From: Mangifera indica
Lineage: Eukaryota > Streptophyta > Magnoliopsida > Sapindales > Anacardiaceae
NCBI RefSeq assembly: GCF_011075055.1
Contig: NC_058145.1
Location: 10,599,894-10,663,893, forward strand
Reading direction: 5' to 3'
DNA: 64,000 bases
Both the position numbers and the translations under genes were made by a program. The notes beneath the pieces were generated by a model. It was not told where the DNA came from and searched no databases. It was given only the letters and a program-made list of their open reading frames with translations. This document shows positions 49,201 through 60,400 of this stretch, one piece after another. Position 1 is the first letter of the stretch, and the number at the start of each line of letters is the position of its first letter.

Positions 49201-52200
49201 TTCGAGAATGCATTTAATATAATATTCCAGAATTATTTTCTAAATTAAAATTGTATCTAAAAACATTGTCTGAAAACATTTTTATATGTAAATTTTTTAT
49301 ATTAAACAATTGTGTTTATGGAAAAATGTTTATTTTTTTAGTATGGCTTGATGATTGATATTAATTTATTGTGGCATAAGGTAGAACCGAACCAGGAGTT
49401 TCATGGTTTAGTATGTGAAGGAGCTAATGTTCTTCCATCGAAGTTTCTGCAAGATTCTTTTTGTGATGGTTATGGTAGATTTCTCAACATATGTTGATTG
49501 TGTGCCACATTCAAAATGGATTATATATGTTAATTAATTTGAATTTTGGGGTCAAGCTGTGCAGGAAAAATTGTCAATGTTAGGTGTTTGGAGGAAGAAA
49601 TGAATTCCATTAACTGGTGGTATACAGAACGTGGTCTTTTTGGGTTGGTTAGTGTTTTTACCTGCTGATATTCATTACTTATGTTTCATTGTTTGTTGAT
49701 ATTCTTTACTTATATTTCATTGTTTATGGAAAAGTAGAGTTAGCTTATTTCAATATTAAAGTTGACCTCACCCAAGATATTGAGAATCGAAAATCAGATT
49801 TTGATTGCCTTCACAGGTATCTGGTGTCAAAATTCTCTCTGGTGGTGTAATAAGATTAGAAGTTGTAGAAGCTGAGGTCAATAATATTTCTATACGTTTC
49901 CGTGACAGGAAGACGTAAGAATTCATGTTGAATTTGCTTCTTTTTTTCATGCACATACTAATAGATTCATTTTGTACGCAGACACATTGGCACACATAAA
50001 ATCTTGTGTTTCATTTTCTATAAAATATTTGAAATTGTAAACATAGGATCTCTATGTGACATATCTGTATTGCTATTTTAGGGGTGAACCAACTAGGGGG
50101 AAGACAAAGCCTGAAAACATACTTCAGCAACTTACAACCAATAAAGGACAGGTACATCCCCGAATTTACTTGTAATTTGTGAGGAAGAGTGTTTTGATAA
50201 AAGGACTTAAACATAGGCATAATGGCCAAGACGAAATCCTATATGCACTGTGTAGTTAAAAAGGGTTACTGGAGTTACATTTTTTAGACTACTATGAAGT
50301 CTTTCGGGAAAACATTTAATATTAAAATTGTGAATAATTAGCCTAAGGTGAACAATTTATGCTTTCAAGTGGGTGGGCTATTATAATTGTTATAGAGCTG
50401 AACATAGGATGTGGTTTTGGGTAAATCCCGCTAGAGGATGTGATCTCAAAAGGGAGTATAACCAAAACCAAGATTCAAGATTTTTTAGGCATAGCTGTCA
50501 AGATAGCTGATTGTCAAAGTCCCCACTTTGCCTGGTTACAAGTGATCATTAATTGATATATCGACCCTCATTCTGTAAGTATTAAGGCTTTTGTTGAATT
50601 TCAACCGAAGAACAAATTGTGTTAGGTTGGCATGAAGTGGAAGCTTTTGGACATCTATGGGACTGGGCCAGTACTGGTGTATTCTCACCTTTGACTGGCA
50701 CAAATGCAATAATGTTGACTTTCAGGGTTTTATTTAATGTGGGAGAACTTATTATATATAAGCACACAGAATTCTCTTCAGCTTATTTATCCTTTAAACT
50801 CTTTGTTACCCTTTCATTTTTTCACATATTTTTGTCGAATGTCATAGGATACGAGATATACTTTACTTTCTGTTTTGGTGTTGCCATCTCTTATTACCTT
50901 ATGATCGGTTGTCAAGTAGCTTTTGTTTTTTATTGGTAAGTGAAGTATTAACGGTTGACCATTAATGTGTTATGATGTATCTCATGTAAATAATTGGTGG
51001 ATTCTATGGAATGCACCAGTTTGTTTTCAGACTTTAGACAATATTTAAAACTAAAAAATTTGTTGGCATTTGAAATAATTCTTCTGTAGGTTTATAGTGT
51101 GTTTCAAGGGAAAAGAGATGTAGAAACAGTGCTAACTATGGGAATCATGGAAGATGTCAGCATTATTCCTCAACCTGCTGGAGGTGAAATAAAGTGCAAT
51201 TTCATTTGAATCATCTCATACATGATATATGTTTTCAGATGTTATAGAGATATGTAAAAAGTTTGCAAATATTTTTTTTTTTTGGGAGTTATGGCTATGG
51301 TTCAACACATATTTTTTGAATTGAAATGCCCATTTTCTTTGGCAACATTGTAGATACTGACAAGGTTGACTTAATAATGAATGTTGTTGAGCGTCCTACT
51401 GGAGGCTTTTCTGCTGGTGGTGGTATATGAAGTGGGTAGGTGATATTAATTTAGCTAGACATAGTTCCAATATGTGTTACCTTATATATGTATATATTGA
51501 AATTAAAGTTTATATATTCATATGCTGATTTATCTAAGACAATATTAATTTTTTTTTCATTCACTTGCAGGATCACAAGTGGTCCTCTATCCGGACTCAT
51601 AGGAAGGTGATATTTTACACTGCATCATCTGGTTGTCAGTTCCGAATTTTATGTTCTTCCTAATTAATTACATGTTTTATTCCTAAAATATTTATATATT
51701 CCTCATTGTTTCTGTTATGTAAACAAATGGAGTTCACACTATTTTTTATTTGCCTGTTCTCATTCAATTAAGAGGTTTTGTCTTTTTAATGCTCATAAGA
51801 TTTGTTTGGGAGCCATGATAAATTCCTTTTCATTTCTGCAAGATACATTCACATGCATATCAACCTACACGCACGTGCATGTACTGCATTTCTGAATTTT
51901 TTCTCTTTTGCTAAATTGATGTGATGATGAGTATTTACAGTCCTTTCCTAATATTTACTCATTTCTATTGCAGCTCTGCCTATTCTCATCGGAATGTATT
52001 TGGAGGAAACCAAAAACTTAATATTTCATTAGAGAGGGGCCAGATTGACTCTATATTTCACATAAATTACACAGACCCATGGATTGAAGGGGATGACAGG
52101 CGGACATCTCGCACTATTATGGTTCAGGTACTTTAAGGTTTTCTTTTTAACTATAACTTTATTGATCGTGGGGAACTGACTATTACTTGAACTGATTTTG

Positions 52201-53959
52201 TTTGTACTGGAATTCAATAACTCCTGGTACCCTTGTCCATGGTAACCAACCTGACAATAGCAGTCTGACCATTGGCAGGAATAGAATTTAGTTGACCAAT
52301 CAGGCCAAAGTGGAGTGGGACAGCAGGACTAATTTTTCAGGTAGAATTACCAATTTCTTTATCTAATAGCATGAACTTTAAGGATTAATGTTATCATAGC
52401 ACTATGCAAACATAATATTGTTTTATTTCCATAGGTTTATTTTACAATTTTTTACAGGGATACATTGTTTACAAGTGAAACTTCTTTTGTTATTGACTGT
52501 TTTAGTTGCTGCTGTAAATGATGTAGCAAGGCCTTCTCTATGTTATGCTCAGGCTTCTTCAAAAAGTCAATTTTTGAAACTATAGTACATTGTACAGAAC
52601 AAAAATTTTTACCATGTGATTGTGTTTTCCTTTAGTCAGCATGCTGGTGCCCGTGATGAAAAAGGAAATCCCGTTATCAAAGACTTCTACAGCAGCCCTC
52701 TTACAGCTAGGTATGCCTCCTAGAAAAAATATATCGCTGAACTAGTCATTTCTTTTCTAAGTTTATTGGTTGCCAAAACTAAATTTCTTATAGAGAAATG
52801 ACTAGTATGATGAGTAGTTTGTTTATGATTTATTAATTGGTTGCAAATAAGTGGTTATGATGCAAATGCACTTGCTTCTGCTCTTCCTGTTGTGTAACTT
52901 CTCTTTTTTTTGGGCAGTGGCAAGAGCCATGATAAGATTTTAATTGCTAAAGTTGAGAGTGTTTATACTGGTTCTGGTGATCAGGGTCTTCAATGGTTAG
53001 TCATTTGGAACTCCTTTAAACGTTCTTTATTTACTGTCTGTGTGGACCATCATATTTGTTGTCTGTGCAGTTTGTTTTCAATGTGGAACAAGGACTTCCT
53101 GTTTTGCCTGAGTGGTTATTTTTTAATAAGAGTGACTGCTTATGTGAGAAAGTGTGTAGAAGTTGGTCTGGCCTGTGTTCTTTTAAGGTATGCTACCTCT
53201 CTTTTTCTCTTTCCTTTTTTTTTTTTTTTGGGTTATTAAAGGCATAATTCAGATGATTATTAGTGTGGGATAACTATATTTTTTTAAATCAAGTAATCCT
53301 TGTTTATTGTAAATGAATCAAGTTTCTGTTTTAGTTTGCTAATTTGCATTGTTTCTCATTGCTAGTTTGTCCGGTGGGCATGTAGTAGGTAATTTCTTAC
53401 CTCATGAAGCCTTTGCCATGGGAGGAACAAATAGTGTGAGAGGCTATGCAGAAGGTGCAGTGGGTTCTGGTCAATCTTATGTTGTTGTCTCCAGTGAAAT
53501 CTCTTTCCCAATGGTAGGACCCCAACAAAATTTTATTGTGTTATATGAACTTGTCACTGCATGTCATGATGCATAAATCTGGTTGGAATTACAACACATG
53601 AATTTAATGAAGTTTTACGAAGGCAAGACACATGATGAATTCCAAAAGGAAAGGGTCAGTAAAGAATTAGCACATATATAAACAGCAAAACAGGCATGAA
53701 TCTAGGCATTTATAAGGAATGTGACATATATGAAGAATAGCAAAGCATGCATAAATCATTTCTGAACGATAAAAATTTAGGGGAGTGGAAAAATGCTCCA
53801 AAATTATGGTCCTTCTCCAATGTAGAAGGTACTTCAGTGCCATGTATTAAAATGGGGGGAAATTTTAAAAATTAGTCAAAATTAAGGGGGTTTAAGCGAA
53901 ATTGCCCAAAATATTTAGGTTTAAGCAAAAATGCTCAGGTTTTGTGAAATGACGAAATT

Positions 53960-55025
53960 GCCCTCATATATAAACTCAGCAAATTTCGTTCCTTCCCACG
54001 TTAATGTTACTGTTTAAATTCAAAGAAAATTCAAAATTTCCAACTCTCCCACGTTCATCCGGATTTTCACCGATTTTCTTGGTTTCTGGCAACCGGAAAT
54101 GGCAAATAAGATTAGTATATCTCTCGTAATCTTGTTTGAATCAAGTAATTGCTCATATTATTGAAATTTGATTGAGAATTTGCGATTTGAAATTTTAGGG
54201 TTTCGATTTGAACAATGCTTAAAATGTTATGATTTTTGGTTGTTTTGGTTGAATTGATTGAGGGGTTTTATGTTATACAACGTGTAGATTTGATTTATGC
54301 GAAAATCGGAGGCCGAAACAACAAAATTTTGGTCGAAAATGGCTGTCGAAGTGATCGGTAGTCCGACGTGGGAACAGTGTTTCCCACGTTCAGCAGATTT
54401 TAGGGGGGGTAAATTAGCTTTTTTAAAGTATTGGGGTGTCGTGGGAAAGTCGTTAGCCCACGTCGGGTTTTTTTGAAATTGGTCACATAAACGTGAGTTT
54501 GGCAAAATTACGAAACAACCCCTGTATATAAACACAGTCAATATTTTCTTATTTCTCACGTTAAACACAACCAAAACTCACGTTAAACAACCACCACGTT
54601 CATCCCACGTTCGATCAGATTCTGGCGATTTTCTTGCTTTCCGGCATCCTCAAATGGCAAAGAAGGTTAGTATATCTCTCGTAATCTTATTTGAATCAAA
54701 TTATTGCGCATATTATTGAGATTTGATTGAGATTTTGCGGTTTGAATTTTAGGGTTTCGATCTTGAACAATGCTTAAAATGTTTTGATTCTTGGTTGTTT
54801 TGGTTGAATTGATTGAGGGGTTTTATGTTATACAACATGTAGATTTGATTTATGTAGAAATCAGAGGCCGAAACAACCAAATTTTGGCCGAAAATGGCTT
54901 CCGAAGTGATCGGCAGTCCGACGTGAGAACAATGTTTCCCACGTCAAGTGCGTTCGCTCACGTTCAGCAAATTTTGGGGGTGTAACTTAGCTTTTTTAAA
55001 ATATTGGGAAGCCAGGGAGATTCCT
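53960..55025 (+). repeat. Tandem duplication of about 550 bp at the left end of the MULE
   Basis: Both copies run through tatataaac, cccacgttc, gcgattttctt/ccgattttctt, an ATG (54099 and 54654), ttagtatatctctcgtaat, gaacaatgcttaaaatgtt and gaagtgatcgg-agtccgacg. Copy 1 is about 53960-54480 and copy 2 about 54510-55025. Each carries a TATA-like box (about 53967 and 54525) ahead of its ATG. Confidence 0.85.
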
Positions 55026-56534
55026 TAGAACAGAGCGGGTTTTTCTGAAATTTTTCATATAACAGTTGACCTTTTTAGAATAGGAATTTTCATGAGGGGG
55101 TAAATTGAGAATTTTTTTATCTAGGGTTTCTGATAGGGTAGTTTTCAAATTTTATATCCGTTTTTTCTGTTCTATGGTTTTTCAACTTTTAGAATTCGAA
55201 TTTCCGTTCCGTTTTTTCGAATTTCACCGTTTTACGAGATATTGACTCGTATTTTTCAGATTTTCGAAGGATTTTCCGTTTGTTGCCATTTTAATGTATT
55301 TCAACTTTTAGAATTCGAATTTCAGTTCCGTTTTTTCGGATTTCACCGTTTTATGAGATATCGACTCGTATTTTTTAGATTTTCGAAGGATTTTTCGTTT
55401 GTTGCCATTCTAGGGTTTTTCAACTTTTAGAATTCGAATTTCAGTTCCGTTTTTTTGGATTTCACCGTTTTACGAGATATCGACTCGTATTTTTCAGATT
55501 TCTGAAGGATTTTCCGTTTGTTGCCATTTTAGGGTTTTTCAACTTTTAGAATTCGAATTTCAGTTTCGTTTTCTCAGATTTGACCGTTTTACGAGATATC
55601 GACTCGTATTTTTAAGATTTCTGAAAGATTTTTCAATTGTTGTCATTCTAGGGTTTTTCAACTTTTAGAATTCGAATTTTAGTTCAGTTTTTTTGAATTT
55701 CACTGTTTGACGAGATATCGACTCGTATTTTTCAGATTTTCGAAGGATTTTTCGTTTGTTGCCATTCTAGGGTTTTTCAATTTTTAGAATTTGAATTTCA
55801 GTTTCGTTTTTTCAGATTTCACCGTTTTACGAGATATCGACTCGTATTTTTCAGATTTCTGAAGGATTTTTCGATTGTTGCCATTCTAGGGTTTTTCAAC
55901 TTTTACAATTCGAATTTCAATTCCGTTTTTTCGAATTTCACCGTTTTACGAGATATGGACTTTTATTTTCCAGATTTCTGAAGGATTTTTTATTGTTGCC
56001 ATTCTAGGATTTTTCAACTTTTAGAATTCGAATTTCAATTCTGTTTTTTTGAATTTCACCATTTCAGGATTTATCAACTCATATTTTCTTATTTTCGGTC
56101 GATTTTTCGATTGTTAACCTTCTATAGTATTTCAACTTATAGAAATCAAATTTAATTGTAGTTTTTCCGAATTTCACATTTTTTGGCTATATCAACTCGT
56201 ATTTCTAGATTTTCGATCGATTTTTCATTTCTTAACATTCTAGGGTAGTTGAACGTGTATAATTCGAATTTCAGTTTCATTTTTTCGAATTTCACTGTTA
56301 TCAGACAGTTAAATCTTGTTTTTTTAAAGTTTCTCATTTTCTTTTTGATTATTTGGTATTTTTCATCTTTTTATGTTTTTTCCACGTATACATTTGTTTA
56401 CATATTTGTTTTTACGCATGTTTAACGAATTTTTTACATTGTTTCAGGATATTTCTCGCAAAAGAAGACGGGTTGACAGCGAGCTGCGAATGTATATTTA
56501 TCGTTGTATTTTTACTGTATTGATTAGCTCATAG
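54654..56534 (+). CDS. Possible small two-exon ORF carried by the MULE (speculative)
   Basis: A TATA-like box (54525) stands 129 bp before ATG GCA AAG AAG, which ends in a donor (AAG|gttagt, intron from 54666). An acceptor, gtttcag, ends at 56447. Spliced, this would give a 33-aa product, MAKK-DISRKRRRVDSEL and a short hydrophobic tail, with stop at 56532. The basic run resembles a nuclear-localisation signal. The minisatellite would lie wholly in the intron. In the upstream tandem copy the donor is spoiled (aag|att). No family recognised; it may be non-coding or a captured gene start. Confidence 0.3.
55140..56335 (+). repeat. Minisatellite, about 10 units of 116-120 bp
   Basis: The unit contains caacttttagaattcgaatt, then ttcaccgttttacgagatat, cgactcgta, ttttcagatttc, gaaggatttt and gttgccattctagg. 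The gaattcgaat anchor recurs near 55191, 55311, 55431, 55551, 55669, 55785, 55906, 56022, 56138 and 56258. Later units are more diverged. Confidence 0.92.
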
Positions 56535-56889
56535 ATGTATATTTATCGTTATTCTTATGTTTAGATGTATATATTTATTGTATGTGCATATGTGTATGAT
56601 ATACTTTATTTGTGGTTATATATGGATGTGTATCGTATTTGATTTCATTTTTTAAATAATCTTATCATGAAAAAACAATAAAAACGTATGATTACTCAAA
56701 CATTTACACACTTGAAACAATTAGAGAAAATAAAGTAATACTGAAATAACTCATACGAAACACTAAATTTATTACATCAAATGACAATACAATTAGACAT
56801 TTGAAACAATAATAAAAATACATCGGTTACATAAAACTGAAGTACAACAATGAAGAATCATATAACAAACAAAATTGAGTATAAGCATG

Positions 56890-58534
56890 TCAAGATCTCG
56901 TTCCTTTGCCTTTTGTATGTGAACGCTGGGGGGCGGAGCTCGAGACCGGTGTTGGGGATTTACATTGGGTTCGTGTATGCCCCGGTTCATGGATGTCGAT
57001 CGGAGATTATTGCAAGCTCAGAGAGGTCAGGGATGCATTCTTTAATTCTCATAAGAAACCAACCCCACGTGTCATGATCTTTTTTTTTGCCGACACCGAA
57101 ACCAATAGGGTATATTTGATTATTACCATCAAGAGCTACCGCAATAAATAAATGCCCTATATATCGACCTTTAGGGAAAGCAGCGTCAATGCAAATAACG
57201 GGGTGAAGATATTGACTAAACACACGAACGGAACATCTTAATGCCATGAAAAAATTTGTAAATTGATGCTCATCATCTGTTTCAATAGCAGTAACGGTGT
57301 CCGGATTAGTACGTTGTAAATTGTAACAATAATCTGGTAACAACATAAAAGATTCCTCCGGTGAACCCCTCAATGAATTGATAGCCTAATTTCTTGCGCG
57401 CTAAGCCTGTGAGTAGAAAATATCAATTTTATATCGGTCGGCGATGTCTACAATTATTTCTTTAGGTCGATAAATTCGATCAATCATCACAAACTTTGAT
57501 CTCATTAATTGACCTAAAGCTCGAGCGCCAACTTGTCTGTGATGTGGCAAGATTTGATCAACTAAACATGTGTGGGTAGGATTGATAGAGTTGATACCCC
57601 ACACATCACCAACAGTGGACTTGGTTGCATGTATATACCACTTACAATTTTCGACCGTGCACTTAATTTCCCACCGTTTCTTGTCAGACTTTTTGACATC
57701 AAATTGAAATCATTTCAGTAAGGCGAATTGTTTCACAGCGTCTTTCAATTGGACTTTATTATGAAAAATATCCCCTATCTTGACACCATGCTCCTCTCGG
57801 ATCGATCTGGAACTACCTGATGATGCTGATGGTTGTGGAGGAAAATCAGGAAGCCACCTAAATGGATCAGTGGGGACATTATCAAAAAATGGCCCAAAAT
57901 AATTTCCACCACCTGAAATAGGATCTTCAAGCTGTAAACTATCCATACCCTCGATAACTGATGCCATATACTCAGACTCTACATCTCCTGAAGGAATGTC
58001 GGACATATCATTTCCATCAAAGTCACCCCAATAGGGAACTATATCTTTTTCTCCATGAGCCCATGAGTTTGCAATATACAACGGGTCATTATTGAAATCA
58101 ATCAACTTTTCCAAATCATATTCTTTTTTGACCCAACTACTTTCGTTTTCATCTTCATCCTCCTGTCCTTCAATTGGGGTACATGTAACAAATACAGGAA
58201 TACATTCTTGAAAGTACTGGGACATATCAAGAAGACCCTGGACATCTTCATCATTTTGGATCTGGATGGGGCCGTCAAGCTCAATTTTTCTTGGCTTCAT
58301 TGATACTTGAATGTAGTTTTTCATTGGATCAATACTGCAAGACTCCGTCAAAAGCTCAATAAATCCCTCGAATGTTGTTCCATAAGGGATTTTAATCAAT
58401 TGTTTGGCTCCTCCAACATATTTCATTGTGTTGTTGCGACTTTGAATCCATTCTCCCTGATAACGAACTGATGCATAACCATCCATTTTAATTATGAATC
58501 CTGCAATGACCAGTTTTTGAAGATAATTATTCAT
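56890..58534 (-). pseudogene. MULE (MuDR-type) transposase, internally deleted
   Basis: The main frame starts at 58534 (or at the Met at 58486, MDGYASVRYQGEWI). Domains in order: PB1-like N-terminal region; acidic linker; MuDR DNA-binding region (GVKIGDIFHNKVQLKDAVKQ to WEIKCTVENCKWYIHA); MULE transposase core with IDAAFPKGRYIGHLFIA, DGNNQIYPIGFGVG and ELAIISDRHP. Just after SDRHP the sequence jumps to GHTRTQCKSPTPVSSS, the end of a CCHC knuckle and tail, with stop at 56890. The rest of the core, with the third catalytic acidic residue, and the SWIM finger are missing. There are in-frame stops after FALLK, after YSQA, four codons later and at SDRHP. The frame is otherwise well kept, so decay is recent. 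No active enzyme is expected. Confidence 0.88.
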
Positions 58535-58789
58535 TTATAATAAAAAAATCAATAATAACTATGAAAAATAGTTGTACAATTATTAATAATTAAGAAAAAC
58601 TCCTAATATTTTTCTAATAATTTATTTATCCCCCTATAATTATTTGACAATTTATATAACAATTTATATAACACTTTCGTATGTTATTTTACCCCTCAAA
58701 ATGCATCTATCTGTTTGTAACGTTCCATTTAAAACGTTTTTATAATATCTATATTTTGAAATAGATATTCAAATTCTATACTTTGAAAT

Positions 58790-59240
58790 GCTTTAAAATG
58801 TCATTAATAAAAAATTTCTTCAGAAATCTGGAAAATACTAGTGGATATATCTTAAAACGATAAAATTCAAAAAAACAGAACTGAAATTCAAATTCTAAAA
58901 GTTGAAATACCCTAGAATGGTAATAATCGAACAATTCTTCGAAAATCTGAAAAATACAAGTTGATATATCCTAAAACGGTAAAATTCAAAAAAACAGAAT
59001 TGAAATTTGAATTCTAAAAGTTGAAATACCCTAGAATAACATCAATCGAAAAATTCTTCAGAAATCTTAAAAATACGAATCGATATATCCTAAAGGGATG
59101 AAATTCGAAAAAACGGAACTGAAATTCGGAATCTAAAAGTTGAAATACCCTAGTATGACAACAATCAAAAAATTCTGTAAAAATCTGGAAAATGTGAATT
59201 GATATATCCTAAAGGAGTGAAACTCGAAAAAACCTATAAT
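58790..59240 (-). repeat. Inverted copy of the MULE minisatellite, about 4 units
   Basis: The reverse of the unit at 55140-56335: ctaaaagttgaaatacccta, gaattctaaaag, aaatctg-aaaatac and ttgatatatcctaaa. About four units of roughly 120 bp, in opposite orientation, on the other side of the transposase. Confidence 0.9.
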
Positions 59241-59312
59241 TTCAATTATAATACGTCTACCATGTTTAATATGAAAATGCGCCATAATTTTAATAATATT
59301 TCATTTGACATT

Positions 59313-60400
59313 TTAGAAAAAGTAATTAAATAAATAAATAAATAAATATCAAAATGCCTTTATAATATCAAATATCTAAAAACCCCCCATATTTATCTTA
59401 AATTACATGTAACCCCCTATACTTGTGAAGCATTGCATTTAAACCCCTTATTATGGCATAAAAACTAAATTTAACAAATGAAATTAAGTTTTAGACTAAG
59501 ATTGACATAAATACCTTTTTTTGATGAATAGTATTTTTTCGAGTCGAATACAGAAATACGAACTTCTTCTGTCCGAACGAATCCCTACTAATTGATGTTG
59601 AATAAAAATGAAAGTGAGAGTGAGTGTTTGAGTGATATGAGAAGTGTGTGTAAATAAAGGGAGTGAGGAGGGTTTATATAGATGAGAGGAAGGGTAATTT
59701 TGACATTTTAGAAAAATTAAATAAATAAATATCAAAATGTCTTTATAATATAAAATATCTAAAAACCCTCCATATTTATCCTAAATTACATTGAACCCCC
59801 TATATTTGTGAAGCATTGCATTTAACCCCCATATTATGACATAAAAACTAAACTTAACAAATAAAATTAAGTTTTAGACTAAGATAGACATAAATACTTT
59901 TTTTTGATGAATAGTATTTTTTCGAGTTGAACATAGAAATACGAACTTCTTCCTTCCGAACGAATCCCTACTAATTGATGTTGAAAAAAAATGAAAGTGA
60001 GAGTGAGTGTTTGAGTGATATGAGAAGTGTGTGTAAATAAAATGAGTGATGAGGGTTTATATAGATGAGGAGAAGGGTAATTTTGACATTTTAGAAAAAT
60101 TTTGAAATAAATAAATAAATATGAAAATGCCTTTACAATGTAAAATATCCAAAAACCCCTCATATTTATCTAAAATTATTTTAACCCCCATAATGAGTGA
60201 GGGGAGTTACATAAATGAAGGGAAGGGTAATTTTGACATTTTAGAAAAACTTTGAAATAAATAAATAAATATCAAAATGCCTTTATAATGTAAAATATCC
60301 AAAAACCCCTCATATTTATCTAAAATTATATTAAAACCCTATAGTAAGTGGGAGAGTTATATAAATATGAGGGAAAGGGTAGTTTTGGTATTAAAAAAAG
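59313..60400 (-). repeat. Tandem promoter modules at the transposase end of the MULE
   Basis: Units begin at 59313, 59706, 60091 and 60239, each opening ttttagaaaaa and aaataaataaatat-aaaatg. The first two (393 and 385 bp) are complete; the others lack the middle. On the minus strand each complete unit has a TATA box (tatataaaccct; about 59680 and 60064) and a leader with cattagtaggg-like sequence (gttgaataaaaatgaaag, reversed) directed toward the transposase. Confidence 0.8.

Noticed and set aside
49475..49500. Apparent stop in OEP80 exon 2 (a read-through would give NIC then stop)
   Set aside because: A donor, TATG|GTAGAT, ends the exon at 49474, and exon 3 (from 49565) supplies GKIVNVR in phase, so this is intron and not damage.
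55140..56335. CRISPR-like array
   Set aside because: Units of about 120 bp are contiguous with no unique spacers; this is a minisatellite within a plant transposon.
59496..60163. Two similar ORFs of 79 and 94 residues on the minus strand
   Set aside because: They are the tandem copies of the transposase leader region, following a TATA box, and lack any domain.
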